Of a DNA stretch of 64,000 nt, positions 44,086 through 52,486 are shown in pieces. Origin of the DNA: Pseudomonadota bacterium (GTDB taxonomy: Bacteria > Pseudomonadota > Gammaproteobacteria > JAKAQQ01); NCBI GenBank assembly GCA_021785265.1, contig JAJYFY010000001.1:23201-87200 (forward strand). Direction: 5' to 3'. Made by a program: the position numbers and the translations under genes. Position 1 is the first letter of the stretch; every line of letters starts with the position of its first letter. The notes under the pieces were generated by a model, which did not search any database, was not told where the DNA came from, and saw only the letters and a list, made by a program, of their open reading frames with translations.

Positions 44086-44651
44086 GGGCGGGGATTCGGC
44101 GTCGGGTTATGGGTGGGGGCTGACTGGAGAAGATGGGGAGCCGAAAGCCGCAGCAGGATCAGTCGGGCCGCCTTCGATTCCAGCGAACGGGTCAGGTTGT
44201 AGGCTTGGGAGGTCATGGCCAGAGTAGCCAGAGGCAGGTAGAAGTAGGTCTTCCGGATGCGCAGGGTAGTCGGGGGCAGGATGGTCTGATCTCCTTTGAG
44301 CAGGGTGAAGCGGACGTGGTAGCTCAAGAGGTACTCGGCCGGCTCGCCCTGGCCGTTGACCGCGAGGATGCGCGAAAGGACAAAAGCCTTCTGGACGGTG
44401 AGAATCGCGGCATGGGTTTTTTGGACAGAGACCACGGCAAATCCGGACCGCTCGAGACGTTCCCGGAGGGCGAGGGCCAGATATCCGTTGGGATCCGGTG
44501 TCACGAGCGCCAGGGGAGTCAAGCTCCGGGGCAGATGATAGTGTGTCCCCAACGCAAAGCCGCAGCCTGAAAGCCCGAGCGCGAGGGCAATCACCCAGCC
44601 CGGCCGGAGACTGTGCCTCCACACGCCACCCGGACGTATCCGTCCGTTCAT
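44082..44651 (-). CDS. lptE: LPS-assembly lipoprotein LptE
   Basis: Outer-membrane lipoprotein that plugs LptD in lipopolysaccharide export. The 189-residue protein starts with a signal ending in the lipobox GLSGC followed by GFALGTHYHLP, the usual CGFxLR-like entry into the mature domain. LEVERAL sheet-and-helix content and a C-terminal SLESKAARLILLRL follow. The ATG overlaps the leuS stop by ATGA. leuS-lptE-holA is a conserved order. Confidence 0.88.
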   Translation of the reverse strand: MNGRIRPGGVWRHSLRPGWVIALALGLSGCGFALGTHYHLPRSLTPLALVTPDPNGYLALALRERLERSGFAVVSVQKTHAAILTVQKAFVLSRILAVNGQGEPAEYLLSYHVRFTLLKGDQTILPPTTLRIRKTYFYLPLATLAMTSQAYNLTRSLESKAARLILLRLSAPHLLQSAPTHNPTPNPRP

Positions 44652-47125
44652 GGCGGGAGCGACTCCTTGCGCAAGACCACGTTGACGAGCCGCCCGGGAA
44701 CCATGACCCAGCGTTCCACCCCATCCGGCGGGATATGGCGGGCGAGGGCGGCATCGGCCAGGATGCGCGAACGGATCGCGGACTCGGATTCGTCGCGGCC
44801 CACGGACAGACTCCCTCGCCGCTTCCCATTCACCTGAACCACGATCTCCCAGCGCTCCCGCGCAAGCGCGCGTGGATCCGCTTCCGGCCAGGCGTGAAGC
44901 GCGAGGAGCCCCACCCCACCCATCCGGCTCCAGAGTGCTTCCGTGATGTGCGGCGCTACGGGATGCAAAAGCATAAGAAGGGTCCGGATGACCTGATCCA
45001 AGAGCACGCGGTCCATCGCAGCGACCGGTTCGAAGCGGCTTGTGGAATTGGTGAGCTCCATGAGTTTGGCCATGGCCGTGTTGAAGGTCTCCCGCACCCC
45101 GTAATCGTGACTCACGCCGGCTATCGTCTCGTTGAGCCTGACCCACAAACGGCGACCGTCGGCGGAGAGGGCCTCTGGATCCAGTACCCCGTGGGAGCGC
45201 CTCGGAGCCGAATCGTCCACCAGGCGCCAGAGGCGTTTCAGATAGCGCTCGGCACCCTCCACACCCTGTTCCGACCACTCGAGCGACTGGTCCGGGGGAG
45301 CCGCGAACATCATGAAGAAGCGGGCCGTATCCGCACCATACCGGGTGATGATCGCCTCAGGATCCACCACGTTGCCTTTCGACTTCGACATTTTGGCCCC
45401 GTCCTTGAGAACCATCCCCTGGCTGAGCAGGCGGGCAAAAGGCTCGTCGCCCGGGACCCAGCCCAGATCGCGCAGCAGCTTGTGGAAGAAGCGGGCATAG
45501 AGCAGATGGAGAACTGCGTGCTCGATACCGCCCACGTACTGATTGACGGGCAACCAATGATGGGCCCGCTCGTCCAGAATGGCATCCTCGCAGTTATAGG
45601 CGGCATATCGGGCGTAGTACCAGGAGGATTCCATGAAGGTGTCGAAGGTATCGGTCTCGCGCCGTGCCGGACGATGGCAGTTCGGGCAGGTCGTGGAAAA
45701 AAAGCGTTCGTCCTCGGTGAGCGGCGAGCTCACACCGGAAAATGCCACGTCTTCAGGCAACAGTACGGGCAGGTCTTTCGCGGGCACCGGCACGATTCCG
45801 CAATCCGGACAGTGCACCATGGGGATCGGGCATCCCCAGTAGCGCTGGCGGGAAACGCCCCAGTCCCGGAGCCGGTAGCGGAGGGCGGGGCGGGCGATCC
45901 CCCGACCTCCCAACCACTCCCGGACCCGCTCCCGGGCCTCTGCACTGTCCAGCCCATCGAGCCCCGGAGAGGCAAAGACCACACCCTCCTCGGTCAGGGC
46001 CTGCACTTGAGGATCCGGCTCCCCTGCTCCCGAAAGGCGGATGACGGGACGGATCGGCAAGTCGTAGCGGCGGGCAAACTCGTGATCCCGTGCGTCGTGC
46101 GCGGGCACCGCCATGATGGCACCGGTCCCGTAGCCTTCCAGGACGAAACTCGCGGCCCAGACCGGAAGCGTCTCCCCGGTCAAGGGATGCCGAACCCGAA
46201 TCGCCAACGGCACGCCCTCGCGGTCGGCTGTCTCGATGGCCGCCTCTCGCATTTCCCGCCGCCGCATCTTGGACACGAACTCCGCGACCGCTGGGTCTTT
46301 TTGAGCCGCCTCCAAGACCATCGGGTGCTCCGGTGCCAGGGCCAGATACGTCACCCCGAAAATTGTGTCCGCCCGCGTCGTGAAGACACGGATCGTCTCT
46401 CCGGCTTCCTCCATCCTCTCGAAGTCAATTTCGAGTCCGCTCGAGCGGCCGATCCAGTTGCGCTGCATCCGGCGCACTTCCTCCGGCCAGCCGGTCAGCG
46501 TCTCCAGACCATGGAGCAACTCCTCGGCGTACGCCGTGATCCGGATGAACCACTGCGACACTTCGCGTCGCACCACCGGGGCCCCGGAACGCCAACCGCG
46601 ACCGTCGATCACCTGTTCATTGGCCAAAACCGTCTGGTCCACCGGATCCCAGTTGACCCAGGCTTTCTCGCGGTAGGCCAATCCCCGGCGGTACAGCTCG
46701 ATAAAGAGCCACTGTTCCCACCGGTAGTACTCAGGCCGGCAGGTCACGATTTCGCGCCGCCAGTCGTAGCCAAAACCCAGACGCTTGAGCTGGCCCTTCA
46801 TGGTCGCGATGTTCGTTTCGGTCCAGCGCGCGGGCGAGGTCTGGTTCTGGATAGCGGCATTCTCCGCTGGCAGTCCGAAGGCATCGAAGCCCATCGGTTG
46901 CAGGACCGCAAAGCCGTTCATCCGGCGATAGCGGGCCATGACATCCCCGATCGTATAGTTTCTGACATGACCCATGTGGAGCCGCCCGCTGGGATAGGGA
47001 AACATGGAAAGCACATAGTAGGGAGGGCGAGGATCCTGTTCCTCGACCTCGAACACCTGTTCTTTTTGCCAGCGCGACTGCGCCCAGGCCTCGATGGTCT
47101 CGGGATCGTATCGATGGTCGCTCAT
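44648..47125 (-). CDS. leuS: Leucyl-tRNA synthetase
   Basis: Charges tRNA-Leu; class I synthetase of 825 residues with the expected editing domain inserted. The HIGH motif is in SGRLHMGHVRNYTIGD, the zinc-like region in CPDCGIVPVPAKDLPVLLP, and the KMSKS loop in GAKMSKSKGNVVDP. It is 66 bases from lnt upstream and translationally linked to lptE downstream. Confidence 0.97.
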   Translation of the reverse strand: MSDHRYDPETIEAWAQSRWQKEQVFEVEEQDPRPPYYVLSMFPYPSGRLHMGHVRNYTIGDVMARYRRMNGFAVLQPMGFDAFGLPAENAAIQNQTSPARWTETNIATMKGQLKRLGFGYDWRREIVTCRPEYYRWEQWLFIELYRRGLAYREKAWVNWDPVDQTVLANEQVIDGRGWRSGAPVVRREVSQWFIRITAYAEELLHGLETLTGWPEEVRRMQRNWIGRSSGLEIDFERMEEAGETIRVFTTRADTIFGVTYLALAPEHPMVLEAAQKDPAVAEFVSKMRRREMREAAIETADREGVPLAIRVRHPLTGETLPVWAASFVLEGYGTGAIMAVPAHDARDHEFARRYDLPIRPVIRLSGAGEPDPQVQALTEEGVVFASPGLDGLDSAEARERVREWLGGRGIARPALRYRLRDWGVSRQRYWGCPIPMVHCPDCGIVPVPAKDLPVLLPEDVAFSGVSSPLTEDERFFSTTCPNCHRPARRETDTFDTFMESSWYYARYAAYNCEDAILDERAHHWLPVNQYVGGIEHAVLHLLYARFFHKLLRDLGWVPGDEPFARLLSQGMVLKDGAKMSKSKGNVVDPEAIITRYGADTARFFMMFAAPPDQSLEWSEQGVEGAERYLKRLWRLVDDSAPRRSHGVLDPEALSADGRRLWVRLNETIAGVSHDYGVRETFNTAMAKLMELTNSTSRFEPVAAMDRVLLDQVIRTLLMLLHPVAPHITEALWSRMGGVGLLALHAWPEADPRALARERWEIVVQVNGKRRGSLSVGRDESESAIRSRILADAALARHIPPDGVERWVMVPGRLVNVVLRKESLPP

Positions 47126-47191
47126 AAGTCCTTCAGTGCCGGATCCGCAAACCTGGGCAGGCAGGGCGCGGTCCGGACCCAGATGGACTGA

Positions 47192-48751
47192 TCATAAAAC
47201 ATCCCCGGAACCCGTGCTCTCTACGGGCGCGCGACGGACACGAAGCGCTTCCCCACACCCCCCCAAGAACAAAAACAGGAGGGCTAAAAACACGATCGGC
47301 CGGTCTCCCCAGCGGTCATAGGGCGTAAGCCCGGTTTCCGGCTGGAGATGACCGGTCAGAACCAGCGGCAGAAACGGGGGGAGACGGCCGATCACTCGAC
47401 CCTGGGCGTCGATCAGGCCCGAGATGGCCGTATTGTCGGCCCGCGCGAGCGGCCGGCCGGTTTCGAGCGCCCGCATCCGGGCCATCTGGAACTGCTGGTC
47501 CGGGCCGATCGTCCGTCCGAACCAGGCATCATCACTCACGTTCACGAGCCAGTTGGCTTGGGGCAGGGCGCGCCGGATATCGCGCCCGAAAGCATCCTCA
47601 TAACAGATCGAGATCCCAGCCCTCCGTCCATCGACCCGGAATGGCCTCTGCACGGCAGGGCCCATCGTGAAACTCGAATGGGGCAGCTTCCAGTCCCGAA
47701 GCCAGCTCCGGACAAAGGCCGGGACCGGAAAATATTCACCATACGGGACCAGGTGATGCTTGTCGTAAAAGCGCGTGGGACCGGATCCGATGCGGGCGGC
47801 CGAGTTGTAGCGGCCGCCGTTTCGGAAATCATAGTGAAAGACCCCCGTGATGAGGGTGGCCCCTTTTTTCCGGATCTGGCGCCTCAGTCTTTGGAGTGGA
47901 CCTTCTGCTTCTTCGTACCAGGTGGAGACTGCAGATTCGGGCCAGATCACAACCCGTCCCGGCCGCCAGAGGGATGCACTCATGGCCTCATAGCGGGCCA
48001 GTCCAACCCGCCAGGCGCCCGGGCTGAACTTCATCCGCTGCGGGATGTCTCCCTGAACCACGCTCACGGCAATCGGGGAGCCAGCCGGCCGGATCCAGGG
48101 TACTGCCGAGAGGGCCGGGGCAAGGAGCCAGACCGCGCTCAGAACAGCCAGTGCGCTCCAGCGGCGCCGTGGCTCGGGCAGACGGAGGGAGGCCACAACC
48201 AGTCCAGCGGTCAGGGCCAGAACGAAACTCACGCCGAGCGTCCCCAGAACCGGGGCATATCCCTGGGCCAGTACCCCTCCCACCGCACTGTAGCCGAGAT
48301 CGAGCCACGGAAATCCGGTCAGGATCCAGCCCCGCACCCACTCGGCCAGAACCCAGAGCGCGGGCAGGACGAGCGCATAGCGCGGAAACCCGGGATGGGG
48401 AGTGAGACGGGAGGCGGCCCAGCCGATTCCCGCAATGAAGGCAGCACATACGAGGGTCAGGGAAAAAACCAAGGCCCAGGCCAGGAGCAAGGGTTCATGA
48501 CCGACCACAAAGATGCTGTGGACGATCCAGTAGATCCCACAGCCGAAAAAACCGATTCCGAAAACGAGGCCATAAAGAGCCGCACGCCCCGGACGAACGT
48601 CGTCCCAAAGCCAAAACAGGAGGGCGGGAGCCAGGAAACCGAGCGCCCATTGGCGAAACGGGGCAAAGGCCAAGACGAGGCAGGCCCCACCGGCCAGGGC
48701 GAGCGCACAACGGACGAGCGGGTGCGTCCACCCCCAGGATGCCCGGTTCAT
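47192..48751 (-). CDS. lnt: Apolipoprotein N-acyltransferase
   Basis: Adds the third acyl chain to lipoproteins, including presumably BamD and LptE encoded here. The 519-residue protein has six or more N-terminal membrane helices followed by a periplasmic nitrilase-type domain with the Glu-Lys-Cys triad in VVIWPESAVSTWYEE, YDKHHLVPYGEYFP and GISICYEDAFGRD. Its ATG overlaps the corC stop by ATGA. Confidence 0.95.
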   Translation of the reverse strand: MNRASWGWTHPLVRCALALAGGACLVLAFAPFRQWALGFLAPALLFWLWDDVRPGRAALYGLVFGIGFFGCGIYWIVHSIFVVGHEPLLLAWALVFSLTLVCAAFIAGIGWAASRLTPHPGFPRYALVLPALWVLAEWVRGWILTGFPWLDLGYSAVGGVLAQGYAPVLGTLGVSFVLALTAGLVVASLRLPEPRRRWSALAVLSAVWLLAPALSAVPWIRPAGSPIAVSVVQGDIPQRMKFSPGAWRVGLARYEAMSASLWRPGRVVIWPESAVSTWYEEAEGPLQRLRRQIRKKGATLITGVFHYDFRNGGRYNSAARIGSGPTRFYDKHHLVPYGEYFPVPAFVRSWLRDWKLPHSSFTMGPAVQRPFRVDGRRAGISICYEDAFGRDIRRALPQANWLVNVSDDAWFGRTIGPDQQFQMARMRALETGRPLARADNTAISGLIDAQGRVIGRLPPFLPLVLTGHLQPETGLTPYDRWGDRPIVFLALLFLFLGGCGEALRVRRAPVESTGSGDVL

Positions 48752-49623
48752 GCCGTGGGCGGGTCCGCGGGAGCCGATGGCGGTTGGGGTTTCTGGCGCC
48801 GGACCTCAAGCAGCTGGATCCGCCGCCGGTCGGCACGAAGGACCCGGAAGCGGAGCGCGCCGATCTCACGGGTTTCGCCCCGGCTGGGGACCCTTCCCCA
48901 CTGGTCGACCAAAAATCCCCCGATCGTATCGAACTCGTCTTCCGGCAAAGCCGTCTTGAAATGCCGGTTGAACTCCGGCAGACCCGCGAGTCCACGCACG
49001 GTAAAGCGCTGACGGCTGTGCTCAAGGATATTGCCTTCCGTCTCGAGGTCGTACTCGTCGCCGATCTCGCCCACGATTTCCTCGAGCACATCCTCGAGCG
49101 TCACGAGCCCCGCGGCTCCACCGAACTCGTCGATGGCCACCGCCATGTGGTTGCGCGTGCTGCGGAACTCCCGGAGCAGAAGGTTCAACGCCTTGGTTTC
49201 CGGAACAAACAGCATGGGTCTCAGGTAATCCCGCAGACTGAAATGGCGGGCGCGTTGCTCATAGTGCGCGAGGAGATCCTTCGCGAGCAGGAGGCCCACG
49301 ACCTGGTCCCGGCTCTCCCCGATCACCGGGAAGCGCGAATGTCCGGACGCGACCACGGTCGAGAGCACCTGAGCGAGAGATTCCTCTTCCTGGATCACGA
49401 TCATCTGTCCATGCGGGATCATGACGTCGCTGACCCGCTGCTCGCCAACCTTGAGCACTCCCTTGAGCATGTCCCGGGCATCGGGGTCCAAAACCCCGTT
49501 AGCAAAGGCTTCTTCCACCACCGCCAGAAAAGCCTGCCGGTCGCGCACCTCACGCCCCAGGATCTGCCCCAGCCGTCCGATCCAGCCGGGGGATACGGGA
49601 GCGGAGGGGTCTTCCACGGACAT
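48748..49623 (-). CDS. corC: CBS/CorC domain protein (magnesium/cobalt efflux family)
   Basis: A 291-residue soluble protein with two CBS domains (VSDVMIPHGQM; HMAVAIDEFGGAAGLVTLEDV) and a C-terminal CorC_HlyC domain (LPEDEFDTIGGFLVDQWG). The role in metal handling is not settled. I chose the ATG at 49623, which shares one base with the ybeY stop (TGATG). Confidence 0.92.
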   Translation of the reverse strand: MSVEDPSAPVSPGWIGRLGQILGREVRDRQAFLAVVEEAFANGVLDPDARDMLKGVLKVGEQRVSDVMIPHGQMIVIQEEESLAQVLSTVVASGHSRFPVIGESRDQVVGLLLAKDLLAHYEQRARHFSLRDYLRPMLFVPETKALNLLLREFRSTRNHMAVAIDEFGGAAGLVTLEDVLEEIVGEIGDEYDLETEGNILEHSRQRFTVRGLAGLPEFNRHFKTALPEDEFDTIGGFLVDQWGRVPSRGETREIGALRFRVLRADRRRIQLLEVRRQKPQPPSAPADPPTA

Positions 49624-50096
49624 CAGCGTCTTCCCCCGCACGGGCCGGCCGGCGGATTCCCGTAGGGATCCGGGATCCGGAAAAAATCGAGCAGGCGGAT
49701 TTCGAGGGCTTCCATGCGGCATCGCTCGGTCGATCGCTCGTGATCGTAACCCAGGAGATGGAGGAAGCCGTGCACGGTCAAGTGGGCGAAATGGTGTCGC
49801 AGGGGGCGCCCTGCACTTTTGGCTTCCTCGCGGATGACCGGTGCACAGAGGACAATGTCGCCCCAGAACCGCCCCTGGCCATCCGGAAGACGGGCCGGGA
49901 ACGACAGAACGTTGGTGGGTCCGCGCCGGTTCCGGAAGCGATGGTTCAGCGCAGCCCCTTCCCGAGCCCCGCTCACCCGGATGCTCACCGCACCCGTCAC
50001 GTCGAGCGCCTCACCTGCCCGGTCGATCCATCGGCCGAACGCGACCGGGGCCGGTAAGCCGCGGCGGGCCAGTCCGTAGCTCACCTCGATCCGCAT
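49623..50096 (-). CDS. ybeY: Endoribonuclease YbeY
   Basis: Zinc-dependent RNase needed for 16S rRNA 3' maturation and ribosome quality control. The 157-residue protein has the metal motif HLTVHGFLHLLGYDHE and the preceding GDIVLCAPVIREEA. The stop and start codons interlock as TGATG on both sides with phoH and corC, showing tight coupling. Confidence 0.94.
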   Translation of the reverse strand: MRIEVSYGLARRGLPAPVAFGRWIDRAGEALDVTGAVSIRVSGAREGAALNHRFRNRRGPTNVLSFPARLPDGQGRFWGDIVLCAPVIREEAKSAGRPLRHHFAHLTVHGFLHLLGYDHERSTERCRMEALEIRLLDFFRIPDPYGNPPAGPCGGRR

Positions 50097-51094
50097 CAGG
50101 AACCTCCCTGCCCCGCCCCCTCATAGGCCTGGATGATGCGCTTGACGAGGGGGTGACGGCGCACATCCCGGTGGTCGAACCGGACCACGCCCACTTCAGA
50201 CAGGTTTTCGAGGATCCCCAACGCATGGGGCAGACCCGAGCGTTCGGGGCGGGGCAGATCGATCTGCGTGAGATCGCCGGTCACCACCGCCTTGGAGCCA
50301 AAACCGATGCGGGTCAGGAACATTTTCATCTGCTCGACAGTCGTGTTCTGGGCCTCGTCGAGCAGGATGTAGGATCGGTTGAGCGTCCGGCCCCGCATAT
50401 AGGCCAGTGGTGCAATTTCGATCACGGCGCGTTCGAGGTGGCGCATGACCTTTTCGTAACCCAGAAACTCGTGGAGGGCATCGTAGATGGGTTTGAGGTA
50501 GGGGTCGATCTTCTGGCTCAGGTCTCCCGGGAGAAAGCCCAGGCGCTCTCCGGCCTCCACGGCGGGACGGACCAGGACCAGCCGCTCGCAGACACCCTGC
50601 TCGAGCAGCGCCGCCCCCTCCGCGACCGCGAGATAGGTCTTTCCGGTCCCGGCGGGCCCGACTCCGAAGGTGAGGTCCAGAAGGCGGATCAGCCGGAGAT
50701 ATTCCGTCTGGTGCGCTCCATGGGGCTCGACGTAGAGCCGACCGGTATGGGTGGAGGTGCGGCGACCAGCCCGGTCCACGCGGCGGTCAGTCTCGATGAC
50801 GGACTCAAGCATCTCCTCGATGCGCTGGACTTCGAAGGGCTCGTCCACTTCACGGGCATACAATCCCCGCAACAGCCGTCCCGCCGTTTCCACGGCCTGG
50901 GCTTCACCCAAGAGGCGGAAACGGTTTCCACGGTTTTTGATCTCGATCCCGAGATGGGCCTCGATCTGGCGCAGGTGACCGTCCATCGGTCCGCACAGCC
51001 GGGCCAGCCGGTCGTTATCCGGGGGTTCGAGGATGAGCTCGGCACCACGCATCGGGCCGGCCGGCTTAAAGCGATGCTCGCTGTGCCCGGTCAT
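50096..51094 (-). CDS. ybeZ: PhoH-family ATPase
   Basis: PhoH-like ATPase that works with YbeY in ribosomal RNA handling. The 332-residue protein has Walker A in FGVGPAGTGKTYLAVAEG and Walker B in YILLDEAQNTTVEQMKMF, followed by VVTGDLTQIDLPRPE. As written it overlaps the miaB 3' end by 29 bases. An ATG at 51052 (MRGAELILEPP) would avoid the overlap and leave a 13-base gap, and is plausible. Confidence 0.93.
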   Translation of the reverse strand: MTGHSEHRFKPAGPMRGAELILEPPDNDRLARLCGPMDGHLRQIEAHLGIEIKNRGNRFRLLGEAQAVETAGRLLRGLYAREVDEPFEVQRIEEMLESVIETDRRVDRAGRRTSTHTGRLYVEPHGAHQTEYLRLIRLLDLTFGVGPAGTGKTYLAVAEGAALLEQGVCERLVLVRPAVEAGERLGFLPGDLSQKIDPYLKPIYDALHEFLGYEKVMRHLERAVIEIAPLAYMRGRTLNRSYILLDEAQNTTVEQMKMFLTRIGFGSKAVVTGDLTQIDLPRPERSGLPHALGILENLSEVGVVRFDHRDVRRHPLVKRIIQAYEGAGQGGS

Positions 51095-52460
51095 GGCTCG
51101 TGGAAGACATGCTTTCGATTCCAGCCCGTTGTCCCTTTAAACAGTTGGGCAGCCCCTGGGTCACCTCGACCTCGACCATCGTCCCCAAAAGATCCGGAGA
51201 ACCCGTGAAATGGACCCAATGGTTAGACCCCTCCCGTCCGGACAGCGCGGAAGGATCCTTCTCCCCGCTCCGTTCCACGAGAACGGAAACCCGCTGCCCG
51301 ACCCGCTTCCGACTGAACGCCAGGGCCTGCCGGTCGAGTGTGGTCTTGAGGCGATCGAAGCGTTCATGCCGGAGGGGATCCGGCACCGGATCCGGCAACG
51401 AGGCCGCCGGGGTTCCAGGCCTCGGACTATAGAGAAAGAGAAAGGACTGGTCGAAGGCCAGATCCTGAACCAGATCGAGCGTCTCCTCAAAATCCCCGTC
51501 GGTCTCGCCAGGAAAACCCACGATGAGATCCGTGGTCAAGGCGAGGTCGGGACGGGCCGCACGCAGACGTCGCACCTTCGAGCGGTATTCGAGCGTCGTA
51601 TACCCCCGTTTCATGGCCATGAGTATGCGGTCGGAACCGCTCTGGAGTGGCAGGTGCAGATGGGGAGCCAGCTTCGCTTCTTCCCGGAAGGCACCGATCA
51701 GGCGGTCGCCGAGTTCGATCGGGTGGGAGGTCGTAAACCGGATTCGCTGGATCGCATCGATGGCCGCGGTGTAGTGGATGAGATCGGACAGATCACGCCG
51801 GACCCCTCTCCAGTCGGACTGATAGGCATTCACGTTCTGCCCGAGAAAGGTGATCTCGCGCACGCCAGATTCCGCGAGTGTCCAGACCTCCGCCAAAACA
51901 TCGGCAAAGGGCCGGTTCGCCTCTTCCCCCCGGGTATAGGGGACGATGCAAAAACTGCAGTACTTGCTGCAACCTTCCATGATCGACACGAAGGCACAGG
52001 GTCCACTCCGGCGCGGGGCCGGCAGGGCATCGAACTTCTCGATGGCCGGGAAACGCACATCCACCTGCGGTCGTCCCGACGCTTCCCGCTCGCTCAGCAG
52101 GGCGGGCAGGCGCTGGAGTGTCTGGGGCCCGAAAACCACATCGACAAAGGGAGCCCGTGCCAGAAGCGCTGGGCCTTCCTGACTCGCGACACAGCCGCCT
52201 ACTGCGATCCGGAGATCGGGATGCTCCGCCTTGAGAAGCCGCCAGCGACCCAGGCGGGACAGCGCCTTGTCGAAGGCCTTTTCACGGACGGAGCAGGTAT
52301 TGAGGACGAGCAGATCGGCATCCTCCGGCCGCTCAGCCGGTAGGTAAGCTTCTGTTTCTCTAAGAATTTCGAGCATCTGGCCCGAATCGTAGACGTTCAT
52401 CTGGCATCCTTGCGTTTCGATGTACACCCGTTTCGGCTGCCGGCTCCGCATGGCGGTCAT
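51066..52460 (-). CDS. miaB: tRNA-2-methylthio-N6-dimethylallyladenosine synthase
   Basis: Radical-SAM methylthiotransferase acting on A37 of tRNAs. The 464-residue protein has the N-terminal UPF0004 domain with GCQMNVYDS, NTCSVREKA and GGCVASQEG (three cluster cysteines), the radical-SAM CxxxCxxC in EGCSKYCSFCIVP, and a C-terminal TRAM domain around VSVLVERSGEKD. miaB-phoH-ybeY-corC-lnt is a classic gammaproteobacterial order. Confidence 0.96.
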   Translation of the reverse strand: MTAMRSRQPKRVYIETQGCQMNVYDSGQMLEILRETEAYLPAERPEDADLLVLNTCSVREKAFDKALSRLGRWRLLKAEHPDLRIAVGGCVASQEGPALLARAPFVDVVFGPQTLQRLPALLSEREASGRPQVDVRFPAIEKFDALPAPRRSGPCAFVSIMEGCSKYCSFCIVPYTRGEEANRPFADVLAEVWTLAESGVREITFLGQNVNAYQSDWRGVRRDLSDLIHYTAAIDAIQRIRFTTSHPIELGDRLIGAFREEAKLAPHLHLPLQSGSDRILMAMKRGYTTLEYRSKVRRLRAARPDLALTTDLIVGFPGETDGDFEETLDLVQDLAFDQSFLFLYSPRPGTPAASLPDPVPDPLRHERFDRLKTTLDRQALAFSRKRVGQRVSVLVERSGEKDPSALSGREGSNHWVHFTGSPDLLGTMVEVEVTQGLPNCLKGQRAGIESMSSTSHDRAQRASL

Positions 52461-52486
52461 GGCCTATTCTAGCAAAGGGGGCGGGG

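Noticed and set aside
44498..47191. 897-codon plus-strand open frame opposite leuS and lptE
   Set aside because: It is antisense to leucyl-tRNA synthetase with its HIGH and KMSKS motifs; the frame follows the codon periodicity of the real gene.
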